A stretch of DNA of 64,000 nt from Arenicola marina (lineage: Eukaryota > Annelida > Polychaeta > Arenicolidae), in contig OZ025263.1 in NCBI GenBank assembly GCA_964019135.1, forward strand, positions 18,701,123 through 18,765,122, in the 5' to 3' direction. Position numbers and translations under genes: made by a program. Under the pieces are notes generated by a model. The model saw nothing but the letters and a program-made list of their open reading frames with translations. It did not search any database and was not told where the DNA came from. Below, piece after piece: positions 1 to 10,122 of this stretch (position 1 is its first letter; each line of letters starts with the position of its first letter).

Positions 1-106
1 GCATGTATATACTTGTAATATGTATGATGTTTAGTTTTATATTCCAACCTTGTTGAATTATCTGTAATGTATAAAGTTGTTCATCTTCATATCTTTAATT
101 TTCCAG
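1..106 (+). other. 3' end of an intron, with splice acceptor, before the transposase exon
   Basis: The stretch is AT-rich and ends in a pyrimidine-rich run followed by CCAG, with the AG at 105-106. The long open frame downstream has no ATG near its left end: the frame runs back to a TTG at 77, and the residues before 107 look like translated polypyrimidine tract. I therefore read this as the tail of an intron whose upstream exon lies outside the window. The acceptor leaves the coding frame in phase 0. This is inference from sequence signals only. Confidence 0.6.
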
Positions 107-3100
107 ACAACCGGCACAGATACTTCGGTACCGTCAAGGGGGGTAATTGCCGGATTGCCCATTCCTCCGACAGGAGACGGTAAGTACAGAGTTTCGCTTT
201 TAAAAGGTGACGTCATAATAGACCCCCTGAATGCCCCTTTTCTGCCCCCGGATTCTGCATGTGCTCGCGCTCTTTCTCTGCTTGAACAGGGTAACGGTTG
301 TGCCGTTGTCTTTTCCTGGGGATCTTACGATCAGGAAGGATTGTTGCTTTGCCGCAGATATCATCAGTGGAGGTCATTCGCAGGGGAAGTCAGCAAGGAG
401 CGAACTTGGCTCAGTTTGTTACATTCGAAGTATCCAGACTTTTTTGATAGTCATGTGGGAGATGTAGAACTGATTAAGCATGTTCTTTGGGACACTCCGT
501 ATTTAGATTCCTGTGGTTCTGGGGCGCTCAATATGAGTCCACTTTCTCTACGGGCGTTTTTGTGTGAAAACTGGTTCAGTGAAAGTAACATTGATGCTGT
601 TTCGAAAATTCTCAACGTGTCCTCCAGCAAGGTGTTTTTCTCACCAATCCATGCTACTTCGGAGCTTCCTGACAATTTTGACTTTTATGCCTTTCCCCTT
701 AATGTGACGATGGTTGGTTCGTCGACAGTGATCTCACAGACTGTTGGTAGTCACTGGGCCCTCGCTGTGTTTGACGTCAGAGCGAAAGCAGTCTATTATG
801 GAGACAGCCTTCGGTGGAATGTTCCCTCGGATCTTTGCCAGATAATTCGGCAAAAAGTGCCTGAATCTTTGAAGGCCATTGTATCTTCTTGTTTTGTTCG
901 GTCCATCGGACGCACTTTTCCTCTTCAAGAAGACGGTCATTCCTGCGGTCCAGTTGTGGCTTTTGTATCAATACTACTGTCCACCTCCCCTGCAAACCAA
1001 ATAAGGTCGTTCTTGCAAGGGAGTCACCACTTAACGGGAAAGTATTCCCAAGCCTCCAGGTACTCGGCGGAGATGCGTTTGTCTTGTTTACTGACCTTGC
1101 TCCAAGGTCGGCCGGTCTATGCACCATTGGGTGCATCTCAGAGCACCAATGGGCCCATGCAATCTGATCAAGATTGGGCTACAGTTATGCGGAAGAGAAT
1201 CCCTAAATCTCTTTGGTCTCACAAACCAGGGCAAACTGGAGATGTGACCGGTGATTGTTTTCCGACGCCATCGCAAAGTTCAGCCAGCGAATTCGTTTCC
1301 GAGTGGCCCACAGTGCAAGAGGTCTACGGCGTTAAGAAGGCATCGCCGCAGAAAATCCCCGCCAAATATGGCAAAGGTCGTCTGTCCCTGAAGAAGACTC
1401 GCCGATGTGTCGATTTCGATGGTGTCAGCGGTGATGCGCCTGCTGTTGGTCATGTGGTTTCGTCTGTGGATGATATATCTGGTGTTTGTCCTGACCATTT
1501 GACTGTTGGTGCTGGTAATTCTTCTGGTGCTCGTGCTGTATCTGGTCTTTGTCATGGAATGTCATCTAGCTGTTCCTCTGAAGATGCCCCTTGTGAACCG
1601 CCAAGCAAGAAGCGTAAGGGTTACGGTGCATGTGATAGAAACGTTCCAGTGTGGGTCCAGAGTCGTTCGCCAATTAAGGTAGTCAGCGAGCAGTCCAATC
1701 ATGACAGCGATGACAGTGACTTTGTTCCAGCCCCACGTAAAATTATCCCTAAGAAAGAGCATGCCTCCAAGACTGTCCCTAAGAGCCAGCAAGCCCCCAA
1801 GATTATCCATAAAAGTAAACATGTCCCCAAGAGTACCCCTAAAAGCAAACATGTCCCCAAGAGTGCCCCTAAAGGTCAGCAAGCCCCCATGAGTATCCCT
1901 AAACCTCAACATGCCTCTAAAGGTATCCCGCAAAATGAGAAATCGGAGTCCAATTCTGGACAGTTAGAAGATGATCACGTGTACGCAAAGTCGAAGTCGC
2001 TCCCCCAAAATGTATGTGACCCAAAAAACTTAAGATGTAATGACGACATAAATGCAACCCGACCTCCAGGTGGTGTAGATTCAAGCGTATTAAACTCTCT
2101 TCTTCCTAAAAATCATGATTATGATATTGAATATTTTCACGCATATGAGGATGAGCAATATCTGGGAGCCCCCAAAGACCAGTTTAAAGCCACCATGTGG
2201 ATTAATATCGCGACGCAAGCGGACTTGGAACTGTGGATAGCGGATTTCGAAGAAATGTGCCATGTTAATTATAAAGTATCTCGAACTTATAACAAGATAA
2301 ATAAAGTTAAACTAGATTATAAAACTACCCGACACTGTATCCATCGGAGTCGAAGATATCTATCGCGTAAAGGGAACCTAAAATCAAAGCGATCCGATCT
2401 CGTACGCAACAAGCGTAATAAAATGGCAGATTGTCATTCCACATTAAAAGCGAGGATATTTTCCAATGAGGACATGAAAAGGCGATGTAAAGTAGAGATA
2501 GACTATTGTCATTCACATCCCATTGGTACTGCCCACCAACTTAGTTTCTTAGATATTAAATCTCAGACCATAGACAACATTTATTCCCTGTTCAAAAGCG
2601 GCCACTCGCCGGCATCAGCTAAATTGATTATTGAAACTGAACTTCAACTTTCTGCTAATCCTTGCTCCCTGCACCTAAAGTTGGCGGATCGCAGTATTAA
2701 TCCCTCTAAAAGTGATATATATCATTTGCATCAAAAGTGGCTAAAAAACGAGATAGGACCTCTCAATGGCAAAGAAATGTTTAAAGATTTGCATTTGAAA
2801 GTAGATGAATATAATGAACAAGAAAAGGTTAACGGAGGTAAAGCTGTCGTACAATCCTGTTATTCATCCGTCTTAGACGTTGAATCGACGGACCATGACT
2901 ACAATAAAATTAAGAAGCCTACTCCCTCGGAACACGACACTCCCTTAGTTTTAGCGGTGTGTACACCAATCATGTCGAGAGTTCATGAACTCATACCCCA
3001 GTCTTCCGAATTAATCTTTTGTGATTCGACTTCCTCTCTAGATTCTTTCTCGTGCTCTACATTTATTTTATCCGCCGCTTCACCGGCTGGCGCACTGCCG

Positions 3101-4654
3101 CTTGGGGTTGTCATTACGTCGGGTGAAGCAACGCCCACCCTTATTTCTGGCTTCAGTTTCTTGAAAAGTGTGTTTCCAAACGTTGCTTTCTATGGTAGAG
3201 GAGATTCTGGTCCCAAAGTTGTCATGACCGACGATTCGACAGCCGAGAGGCAAGCGTTACAAAATTGTTGGCCAGACTCCAAGTTATTCCTTTGTGTATT
3301 TCATGTTTTACAAGCCGTGTGGAGGTGGTTGTGGAATGCAAAGAGTGATATCCGCGATATATGTGACCGCCAAGTAATTCTAGGACTGTTTCGATCAGTT
3401 TTATATTCAGAAACGTTTGTTGACATGGATCGCGCCCATAGAGCTTTAATTGACTCTCCGCTTGTCAAAGACCGGTATCCACAATTTCTGCCATATTACA
3501 GTTCCTGGTGGGACCGGCGGTCGGAGTGGGTACTGGCTTATAGAGATCAATTTATCATGAGAGGTCATAATACTAACAATTACGCCGAATCTGGTATTCG
3601 TATTTTGAAAGAAACTGTATTTCAGAGGACCAAGGCATACAACTTGATGCAAATGTTTAAGTTTATTACAGAAACATTGGAAATGTATTTGCAGCGGCGG
3701 CTCCTCTCTTTAGCACATCATCGGACAGATTACTATATCTCTTCCAAATTTACAGGATTAAACGTTGAAGACATTAAGCCTGAAGATATTAGAAGCTTAA
3801 ATACAGACGGGGAGTACATGGTTAAAAGCAACAGTGCCCCTGATACGAGCTATTGGGTTGATATCAAACATGGTATATGTTCGTGTTTAATCGGAAAAAA
3901 TGGTAAATTGTGTAAGCACCAAGCAGCAGTGATAAAACACACTAGATCCTCATCCTTTTATGCTGTACCCGTGTGTCCCCTTGGGCGGCAAAATTTCGCT
4001 AGGATAGCCATGGGTAGCAACACTGTTTCGCAAGAGTTTTTTGTTGGCCTTCGTGAGAAGCTTCCCCTTGCAGCTGAAGACCCATCTACTTCTAATATTG
4101 TGGACTCTTCTCATGTCATCAATTCTAACGATAACTCTGACTGTTCTGTAGACGAGTGCCTTCCCGACCATACCCATAACTCGACAGCTCTCACCAATGT
4201 CCCTGAGGTTTCCAAAAAGTTAGATCTTGTTTTCTTAGATATCAAAAACCGCCTTGTTCATGCGGACTCGTCGTTTGTAACCGGAGTGAATGCCTTTTGT
4301 GATAAGTATATCTCCACTGTGTCCAATAATGTGATTAGTACAAATTTATTAGCAACCTTGTTTCATCAGTTTGGCAAATTGTCAGGAAGGTGGAAATATG
4401 CAAAACGGGCAAAATTAATCAACGGCATTAATGGTTTCTCTGGGAAGCGAATTCCTGTTAATTCATCGGGTAGCATGCGGCGGAGACCGGGGTTATCGCA
4501 TGGGAGGAGTGCTGTTAAACGTGGACGTCCGAAGGGTTCAAAATCTAAGAAATTAACCGATCCCGAAGTTTTGGTTCCGAGAAAGGGTAAAAGTAAAATG
4601 TTGCCCCATAATTTATCTGAGAATGTAAGCGACGGTCGACAAAATGCTAAATAA
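107..4654 (+). CDS. MULE-type transposase with N-terminal Ulp1-like protease, SWIM finger and AT-hook (5' partial)
   Basis: Residues are counted from the exon start at 107; the exon is open for 1515 codons. Residues about 145-300 resemble Ulp1/C48 SUMO-protease domains: GSHWALAV gives His216, YYGDS gives Asp233, and LQEDGHSCGP gives Gln274 and Cys280, so the catalytic set is intact. Residues about 545-610 are a basic, degenerate 9-10-residue repeat rich in Lys, Pro, His and Ser. Residues 744-804 hold Cys/His pairs ending in CHSH, similar to FAR1/WRKY-GCM1 fingers. The MULE core follows: Asp973 (FCDST), Asp1042 (MTDDS), C-x2-H at 1063-1066 and Glu1161 (NNYAES). A SWIM finger, CxCx8CxH, spans 1258-1271, and an AT-hook core RGRPKG starts at 1472. 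The nuclear transposase role is known for the family; the protease's role is not. No frameshift or stop is seen, so the copy may be intact. If unspliced upstream, the first in-frame ATG is at 530. The stop overlaps an AATAAA at 4650-4655. Confidence 0.85.
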   Translation, partial: TTGTDTSVPSRGVIAGLPIPPTGDGKYRVSLLKGDVIIDPLNAPFLPPDSACARALSLLEQGNGCAVVFSWGSYDQEGLLLCRRYHQWRSFAGEVSKERTWLSLLHSKYPDFFDSHVGDVELIKHVLWDTPYLDSCGSGALNMSPLSLRAFLCENWFSESNIDAVSKILNVSSSKVFFSPIHATSELPDNFDFYAFPLNVTMVGSSTVISQTVGSHWALAVFDVRAKAVYYGDSLRWNVPSDLCQIIRQKVPESLKAIVSSCFVRSIGRTFPLQEDGHSCGPVVAFVSILLSTSPANQIRSFLQGSHHLTGKYSQASRYSAEMRLSCLLTLLQGRPVYAPLGASQSTNGPMQSDQDWATVMRKRIPKSLWSHKPGQTGDVTGDCFPTPSQSSASEFVSEWPTVQEVYGVKKASPQKIPAKYGKGRLSLKKTRRCVDFDGVSGDAPAVGHVVSSVDDISGVCPDHLTVGAGNSSGARAVSGLCHGMSSSCSSEDAPCEPPSKKRKGYGACDRNVPVWVQSRSPIKVVSEQSNHDSDDSDFVPAPRKIIPKKEHASKTVPKSQQAPKIIHKSKHVPKSTPKSKHVPKSAPKGQQAPMSIPKPQHASKGIPQNEKSESNSGQLEDDHVYAKSKSLPQNVCDPKNLRCNDDINATRPPGGVDSSVLNSLLPKNHDYDIEYFHAYEDEQYLGAPKDQFKATMWINIATQADLELWIADFEEMCHVNYKVSRTYNKINKVKLDYKTTRHCIHRSRRYLSRKGNLKSKRSDLVRNKRNKMADCHSTLKARIFSNEDMKRRCKVEIDYCHSHPIGTAHQLSFLDIKSQTIDNIYSLFKSGHSPASAKLIIETELQLSANPCSLHLKLADRSINPSKSDIYHLHQKWLKNEIGPLNGKEMFKDLHLKVDEYNEQEKVNGGKAVVQSCYSSVLDVESTDHDYNKIKKPTPSEHDTPLVLAVCTPIMSRVHELIPQSSELIFCDSTSSLDSFSCSTFILSAASPAGALPLGVVITSGEATPTLISGFSFLKSVFPNVAFYGRGDSGPKVVMTDDSTAERQALQNCWPDSKLFLCVFHVLQAVWRWLWNAKSDIRDICDRQVILGLFRSVLYSETFVDMDRAHRALIDSPLVKDRYPQFLPYYSSWWDRRSEWVLAYRDQFIMRGHNTNNYAESGIRILKETVFQRTKAYNLMQMFKFITETLEMYLQRRLLSLAHHRTDYYISSKFTGLNVEDIKPEDIRSLNTDGEYMVKSNSAPDTSYWVDIKHGICSCLIGKNGKLCKHQAAVIKHTRSSSFYAVPVCPLGRQNFARIAMGSNTVSQEFFVGLREKLPLAAEDPSTSNIVDSSHVINSNDNSDCSVDECLPDHTHNSTALTNVPEVSKKLDLVFLDIKNRLVHADSSFVTGVNAFCDKYISTVSNNVISTNLLATLFHQFGKLSGRWKYAKRAKLINGINGFSGKRIPVNSSGSMRRRPGLSHGRSAVKRGRPKGSKSKKLTDPEVLVPRKGKSKMLPHNLSENVSDGRQNAK

Positions 4655-4729
4655 ATGCGTGGTGGTGATTGAGTTTGAATGGGCAATTCTTTAGAATCTC
4701 TGTATTAACTTCCATTTCTTATGTTTCAG
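4587..4729 (+). other. Possible intron joining the transposase exon to the SGNH exon
   Basis: A donor-like GGTAAAA has its GT at 4587-4588, leaving one base of a codon (phase 1). A pyrimidine-rich tract ending in TTTCAG has its AG at 4728-4729. The SGNH frame needs exactly one upstream base at 4730, so removing 4587-4729 (143 bp) fuses the frames through a GCC Ala codon and skips the transposase stop. A second donor at 4593 has the same phase. A donor-like GTAAGC at 4625 is in the wrong phase and would give an early stop. Splicing is inferred, not shown. Confidence 0.45.
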
Positions 4730-5253
4730 CCGATGTTCTGCTGTTAAGCGATTCGATCGGCAAGTACCTGAGGCATATGCGGGGGTGTCAGGTAATAGCA
4801 AGTAGGGGGGCCACAGTTGAACGGGTAATCCAGGAGTGCAGGGGGAATGTAGCTTTGTTTAGAAATGTCAGAGTAGTTATTCTAATGGCGGGCACTAACA
4901 ACATAGCCAGGGGAGACAGCGTGTCGTTTATTCTTGAGCAGGTGTGGCAATTTATGAAGTTTTTGCAAGAGGTGTGCAATCCAGGATTCCGTGTTGCCAT
5001 TTGTAGCATTCTCCCTCGGCCCGTCGATTTTGATAAAACCCAGCATAAAATTGATTCCATAAACGCCGAGCTGCACAGAGAAAGTTTGGGAAAGGGCTAT
5101 CTGTTTTGGAAGACCCATACATCCTTTTTGCGTTCATCACAACCATTACGAAATTTATTTGCTGTCAGAGATGGGGGGCTACATTTAAATCAGGAGGGCA
5201 CTCTTCTACTGAGACAACGATTGTTGCAGTTGATAGCGTCTTTGAGGGAATAA
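4730..5253 (+). CDS. SGNH/GDSL-type hydrolase exon, downstream module of the transposon gene
   Basis: The 174 residues carry the usual SGNH blocks. LLLSDSIG near the start supplies the nucleophile Ser (block I, with SDS for the usual GDS). MAGTNNI matches the block III Asn motif. DGGLHLNQEG at the C-terminus supplies the Asp and His of block V. The family includes esterases and lipases, and related domains occur in ORF1 proteins of CR1/L2-type retrotransposons; the substrate here is unknown. No in-frame ATG precedes block I, and a good splice acceptor abuts the domain, so it is probably a downstream exon and not a free-standing gene. The block V spacing is odd: three residues separate Asp and His, where DxxH is usual. 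An AATAAA (5249-5254) overlaps the stop codon, which fits a gene end here. Confidence 0.7.
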
Positions 5254-5254
5254 A
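5249..5254 (+). terminator. Polyadenylation signal overlapping the SGNH stop codon
   Basis: AATAAA contains the TAA stop (5251-5253). It would end the transposon transcript just before the 70-bp tandem array. The sequence match is exact; use is inferred. Confidence 0.4.
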
Positions 5255-5350
5255 CTTGTTACTATCAACTGTACTTATTTCGATCGAGTGAGCGAATATT
5301 TAGAGAAACTAATTAAATTGAGCGAGAGGATCTCAAACAAACCGTAGTTA

Positions 5351-6033
5351 GAAGAGGGCTTTGCACTGGCGGCTGTCTCCGCCCAACCAGTGGGGCTTAG
5401 TAGATGCAATAGTGGGTCTAGAAGAGGGCCTTGCACTGGCGGCTGTCCCCGCCTAACCAGTGGGGCTTAGTAGATGCAATAGTGGGTCTAAAAGAGGGCC
5501 TTGCACTGGCGGCTGTCCCCGCCCAACCAGTGGGGCTTAGTAGATGCAGTAGTGGGTCTAGAAGAGGGCCTTGCACTGGCGGCTGTCCCCGCCTAACCAG
5601 TGGGGCTTAGTAGATGCAATAGTGGGTCTAGAAGAGGGTTTTGCGCTGGCGGCTGTCCCCGCCCAACCAGTGGGGCTTAGTAGATGCAGTAGTGGGTCTA
5701 GAAGAGGGCCTTGCACTGGCGGCTGTCCCCGCCCAACCAGTGGGGCTTAGTAGATGCAGTAGTGGGTCTAGAAGAGGGCCTTGCACTGGCGGCTGTCCCC
5801 GCCTAACCAGTGGGGCTTAGTAGATGCAATAGTGGGTCTAGAAGAGGGCTTTGCGCTGGCGGCTGTCCCCGCCCAACCAGTGGGGCTTAGTAGATGCAGT
5901 AGTGGGTCTAGAAGAGGGCCTTGCACTGGCGGCTGTCCCCGCCTAACCAGTGGGCTAAGTATATCTCGGTAGTGGGTTTAGAAAAGGGGTCTGCACTGGC
6001 GGCTGTCCCCGCCTAACCAGTGGGGCCTAGTAG
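5351..6033. repeat. 70-bp minisatellite, about 9.8 copies
   Basis: Units start at 5351, 5421, 5491 and so on to 5981, all spaced 70 bp. Two variants differ by CCCAACC or CCTAACC and by GCAGT or GCAAT, and they nearly alternate. Each unit contains CACTGG and its complement CCAGTG about 17 bp apart, so each can fold. The array starts 98 bp after the SGNH stop, as expected for a subterminal repeat of the transposon, but no terminal inverted repeat could be matched because the left end is outside the window. Confidence 0.95.
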
Positions 6034-6832
6034 TGATTTTATCAGCCATGGCCTTTCAATATATTAATACCATGATTACTACCCTGTCTTTGATCAGTGA
6101 TAGATGACGCGAGGAACGCACAAAGGGCCTTTAATTGCTATAAAAGAAAATAATTTGGAGAACGTTTTAGATGCTGTGCTAACATTTATGTCTACTAATT
6201 GATATTTCTAGCTACTTTCAGGTTATTAGTGTTTTGCAGACCTCCAGGAGAAGACTCCATTCCGATTGGTTTTCATTGTTTTTTACTTTGGTGGTTTTAA
6301 TAGAAAGGATAATTACGTGTAACTACAGCTCTTGTCTTTAAGTTCCCAGTCACTTGTTCTTTATGATCTGATATTGTAATATTGTCTCCACGTCAGAAGC
6401 AAAGTGACCAGCCGTGGCAGTCACTCTCCTGCCACCACAGATAAAGAGAGTCGCGAAAATATATAGAAAAGGGAATATTAATGTAACACTAACTTTCGTT
6501 CATGTATTCATTACTTTGGTTTTTTGGCACGTCTGGGACAAATACACTCCATTACACTTCAGCCACTGTCTTCGTGTTTTTATTGGTATAGTTCGAAATC
6601 GATCAGACACTATTCGAAGCTGTTAACACAGCATTAGCGACATTATACAAGGAAACCAGTCATTCAACCTTACAGGATTTGTTGCAACATACACAATTTG
6701 GCTACAAATAACATAAAATACAAGTTACAACAAAGCAAGCTTCTTTTTATTTTCTGCTGAAGACATGTTCACAAAAAGCTACAAATTATGGCTGTATCAA
6801 TCAATGTGTATATTGTACAGAACAAAATGTAA
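6034..6832. other. No gene seen
   Basis: AT-rich sequence without a supported gene. It may contain the right end of the transposon, but no terminus is recognisable. Confidence 0.5.
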
Positions 6833-7026
6833 TCCACAATTACAAATTACAGCTTTACTACAAAACACAATTACAACTTTACTACAACACAATTATTACT
6901 TTACTACAACACAATTACAAATTATAGCTTTACTACAACACAATTACAAATTATAGCTTTACTACAACACAATTACAAATTATAGCTTTACTACAACACA
7001 ATTACAAATTATAGCTTTACTACAAC
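6833..7026. repeat. 29-bp AT-rich tandem repeat, about 6.5 copies
   Basis: The unit is built on TTTACTACAACACAATTAC; the last four copies are nearly identical and the first ones carry deletions. Confidence 0.9.
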
Positions 7027-8929
7027 TAAGAATTATGAAAGACAAGGGGAGGGATTACTATATGTAAGCCACTTTGTACATATGGCCTTTAATCTGCTTA
7101 CCACATGATGTATGAATGTAGTGCATAGATACTAGCCTACAGTGCCAATAAAGGTCTTAACTGACATTACTTCATATTACTACAGGCCCTGTTTGTTACT
7201 ACATTCTGGAAGAATTGTGCATTTCTTTGCTGTATGAAGCCCACCCTTTTCATTTTTGGGAAGAAACGTAGGCTGGCAACACACTGGCAGTGGCAGTGGC
7301 CACTGCAGCTGTTTGTTTTTTGTCAGTCAGTGTCAGTGTCACGAATGTTGCGCTAACCAACATTCACACACCTCTAATGTAATTGATCTAGGTCTATCTA
7401 CATCTACATGTGGCAAATATTCATCATGAGTTAATGTTAACCAAAATAAACATCTGAGCTTCCCTGTCGCACGTAGGCTACATTCAAACACCGCGGGCAG
7501 TCGAAGCGAGCGAGGCGCACTCAAACCGGTTCATCTTGTGACGTCACAAATCTCTACTCTGGGCGGGGGTTTGGAAATGGATCGTTCGCTGCTTGAGTTA
7601 ATTTTGGTGACTTTAGATATTAATATTTATGGCATAAGAGACATTGTAAAATAATTGCATCTGATAAATGGCTTTAGTAACCACTGAGAAATGTATATTT
7701 GAAAGTGGTTTCGAAACAAATACCCCCCCAAGAGATGGACTTTAAGCAAGCTAAACTTAAAAGGAAGACAGGTTGCTAGTACTCTGAACAACAGTTATTT
7801 TTCAAACTGAAATGTTTTTACTCAGACTGAGAATGGAGATGAAGCCTGAAGGTATTCCTACCATTTTCTCTGTGACAAACCTCAAAGAGGAGGTTCACAT
7901 GGCCACTAAACCTAGCTAACAAGAACCAGCGATACAGTCACTGACACTGTCTGTGCCCATCTGGTGACCAGGTCTATAGCGGCTGCCTGGGATACATCAA
8001 CTGACACACCGGTAAGTCTAGTGCCATAGTGAGCAGATTTTGTTTTGACAGCTAAAGTACAGCAGAGGGGGGGGGGGGGGGGGGGGTACAGATCATGGAG
8101 TACAGTTGGGACATACATTCATGACAGTTGCATTCCCAAATCACAAAAAAATCAATGTCTTTTTTCCCATGTCATGATGTGTTAAATTGAAAATTCTCCA
8201 TATACAATGAAAGGGGCGGATACATATGATATAAATTGGTGATAGATCTATCTTAATTCACAGTTAGATCTATTTAATATTAAGATTCTCAATTCACAAC
8301 TAATGAAAATCATTGATCAGTCTAGTACAAATCCTATGCAAATGATCAAAGTTCATTTAAATATAATCTGCCAATTGATGATTGTGGTTTTTGTAACTTC
8401 AATACACATGATTAACAATATAAATACACTTTATTTATAGGTAAGTCTTATTAAGAAAGATTTATTTCAAAAATGCTTGAGTCTCTTTCTAAAGGACTGT
8501 CACACAGGACGATGGATTTGTTCAGTACCCAATATTTAACTGATACCCTATGCTGTTGCTATATTTACATTACATCATATTGCTTAAAAGCAATGCTATT
8601 TATGCCATTTGTTTATTGTCAGATTTTTATTTCGAACTTAATTATTATATAGATCTACTAGACTAATGAACTAAAAATACAAGAGGGGGAGCAAGATTGA
8701 TATTTTGTTTGTTCAAAATTGTTATACAAGTCAGCTGCTGTTCGGTCACTTTCCTAAAGCTTCAACTGTTAAAAACATCTAAAATAAATTCTAAAACTAT
8801 TGCACTCAGTATGCATGAACAGGGCTAGGGGAGGGATATACTACTTGTTGACAGTCAGGGCCAACATAGCAAAGTTTTACGCTAAGCTTACATCACGTCA
8901 TCAGACATCAGCTGATCTGTACATGGCAA
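7027..8929. other. No gene seen; CRE-type palindrome and 20-G run
   Basis: No supported coding frame. A 12-bp palindrome TGTGACGTCACA lies at 7536-7547, within a segment shared with 30098-30117. GCAGTGGCCACTGC near 7295 is another palindrome. A run of 20 G lies at 8067-8086. Confidence 0.5.
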
Positions 8930-9082
8930 TTCAAATTGTAGCCTGAATGTTCAGACGGTACAGTCTTGACACTTGTTCCTGTGACTGTAACAGTGAGTAA
9001 GCATCAGACTGTCAAACTGTAACGTCTGAACATTCAGGCTATTCAAATTGTAGCCTAGCTGTATCCTACAGTTTGACAGTCT
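8930..9082. repeat. Two overlapping inverted repeats
   Basis: Arm 8939-8964 is complementary to 9016-9041 (26 bp, one mismatch). Arm 9006-9021 is complementary to 9067-9082 (16 bp, perfect). The pairs share 9016-9021, so the two hairpins exclude each other. The motif TTCAAATTGTAGCCT is also directly repeated near 8930 and 9042. This could be the remnant of a nested fold-back element. Confidence 0.75.
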
Positions 9083-10122
9083 TACTCTCATTATGTACTA
9101 TAATCTATATAGTAAGTATGTACAGTAGGCCTAGCTAAGTAGGCTGGTAACTGTAGCGTCTGAACTTAGTTGTGGCTGTCTCATATATGGGACTAGCCTA
9201 CGGAGGGAGGAAGAGGGGGTGGAGGTCCAAATGTCTATATAAAGACCATAAGCGCCCCCCCCCCTCACCCTATATTGCCTGTTCAAGGCAGTTAACAGGT
9301 TAATTGTTATGGATGCCGCACTGATCAGCTGATCACTGTTGATACATTCACTGCAACTGAGTGACTGACAGGTCAAGATGTGCACATGACATGTCAAATA
9401 AAACACCTGGACTGCCAAGTTGCAAATACCAAGCCAAATAGCCTAATAGTTTACTTACTGGTAGATCTAGTCTGTATATTCAAAGCAGGTCTTCTCCTTT
9501 CAGCAGTTGAAGTAGCAATGATTCGGCGCGACGCTCTCGAAAAGTTCCACGTCCATTCGAAACATCTCGAACAACACGCGCGGAAAACTTCACTGTTTTC
9601 CCGCTCACATACAGATATCGGTCTGAATATTCATAAGTTCAAAATATGCAAGAAAAGAGGAACCGGAAGCACCCAAGTGGGTGTGAATTGCAAAAACGCC
9701 CTATCGCAAGCCTTTCCACATAGCTCTATATATTTTTCCAGTCGCCTTGTTATACCCTATATATGTTGCCAAGAAACATAGCACGTGCAACTAGGCAACT
9801 AGTCATGGAAGCGGGCCATTTCAAGCTATGACTACAATTCTTTTGTGTGTAACGTCATGTTTCATTGTTCTATGCAGCGTCGCTATGGCAACGATTGTCG
9901 ATTGCATGGGCAGCAGGGCGGTTTAGGTCAAAATACAGCATTTTAGAGGCCTTCAGATGTAATGCTATTGTACTAGTTAATTAACATGCCCACCAACTCG
10001 TAATAATGTGCAATAACCTGAGCGCGATACCCTGAGTACAATATGTACACTATATGCTAGAAGTTTCGTACGCAAAACTGAAGTCAACGGCCGAATGGGC
10101 CCCGATGCATCGCGACAGTTCA
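9083..10122. other. No gene seen
   Basis: Unique-looking sequence. The short open frames, such as 9380-9781, have no recognisable domain. Confidence 0.5.

Noticed and set aside
5351..6033. Regular repeats considered as a CRISPR array
   Set aside because: Units are contiguous 70-bp repeats without unique spacers, in a eukaryotic context.
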